Source of the DNA: Bradyrhizobium sp. Arg816
GTDB taxonomy: Bacteria > Pseudomonadota > Alphaproteobacteria > Rhizobiales > Xanthobacteraceae
Reading direction: 5' to 3'
NCBI RefSeq assembly: GCF_029989365.1
Contig: NZ_JAPRAQ010000024.1
Location: 62,001-126,000 of the forward strand
DNA: 64,000 nt
Shown in pieces: positions 63,766-64,000 of the stretch. The position numbers and the translations under genes are program-made. The notes below the pieces were generated by a model. The model worked only from the letters and a program-made list of their open reading frames with translations, was not told where the DNA came from and ran no database searches. The stretch's first letter is position 1. Each line of letters opens with the position of its first letter.

Positions 63766-64000
63766 GGCATATACTCGCAAATGTGAGGCGGTCATCGCGG
63801 CCAGGCAGGTTCTGCACCCCGCGCCAGTCTTCGCGGTCATAGGGTTAGTCTGCTTCCCTGACCTAAAGCCACCCGCTGTTCTGAGTGCGTTTTCCGAGTG
63901 TTTCGGCGCGCCACCACTCTCAAGACGACTTGCCGTGTCGGCTCCATTAAGCAACACTTGCCGCATTTCAGAGTAATTATTTTTTGAGGGGCATCATTAT
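63766..64000. other. Terminal stretch without recognised gene
   Basis: 235 bp after the GGDEF-EAL gene to the window end. No coding frame with a ribosome binding site or RNA gene was recognised; the last 25 bp are AT-rich. Confidence 0.5.

Overview
The window looks like chromosomal DNA of a Bradyrhizobium-type alphaproteobacterium. The evidence is high GC, the rhizobial glycerol ABC-transporter operon, a large short-chain-fatty-acyl type regulator facing isocitrate lyase, an FadE/thiolase/FadB operon, and several families of roughly 50-160 bp intergenic palindromes of the kind common in Bradyrhizobium. The genus is an inference from gene content and repeat style. No rRNA, tRNA, IS element, prophage or CRISPR array was recognised.

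Layout. 0-12.5 kb: end of a metallophosphoesterase; isocitrate lyase with a DUF4170 gene and a divergent RamB/ScfR-like regulator; a secreted HExxH protein; a Lys/Ala-tailed protein; a TPR protein; HtpX; an MltB-type lytic transglycosylase; a DUF1993 protein; and an old-yellow-enzyme ene-reductase. 12.5-22.9 kb: a glycerol uptake and catabolism locus read leftward (glpD-glpS-glpT-glpP-glpQ-glpU-glpV), with glpR and a HAD phosphatase upstream. A Phd/VapC toxin-antitoxin pair sits between glpR and glpD on the opposite strand. 23-31 kb: small secreted and hypothetical proteins, a tightly coupled fatty-acid beta-oxidation operon (fadE, thiolase, fadB, thioesterase), and a flavin reductase. 31-37 kb: an RND efflux operon with its TetR regulator, and a MazE/MazF-type pair. 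37-43.4 kb: an MFS transporter, a DUF2809 protein, a YcaQ-like protein, a small membrane protein followed by a 30-residue Met-rich protein, a frameshifted caspase-like gene, and an OmpA-family protein. 43.4-49.5 kb: a PMT-type glycosyltransferase divergent from a FecR-domain protein plus a Pro/Ser/Thr-rich autotransporter, two VOC proteins, a cupin, a CsbD protein, and an FKBP isomerase. 49.5-64 kb: gamma-glutamyltransferase, TrhO, SlyX, a diguanylate cyclase, hemE and hemC, a GMC oxidoreductase with a TetR regulator and a SnoaL-like protein, an SDR, a GlxA-type regulator, and a GGDEF-EAL protein.

How the parts work together. Isocitrate lyase (glyoxylate shunt) and the fad operon fit growth on fatty acids. 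The glp locus imports glycerol and oxidises glycerol-3-phosphate; no glycerol kinase gene was seen here. The two transporter ATPases carry complementary motif defects that predict one intact and one degenerate ATP site. Other points of interest are an operator array in front of glpD, promoter/operator overlaps at two regulated loci, the glycosyltransferase next to a Pro/Ser/Thr-rich surface protein, the tiny Met-rich protein, and the caspase-like gene broken between its catalytic His and Cys.
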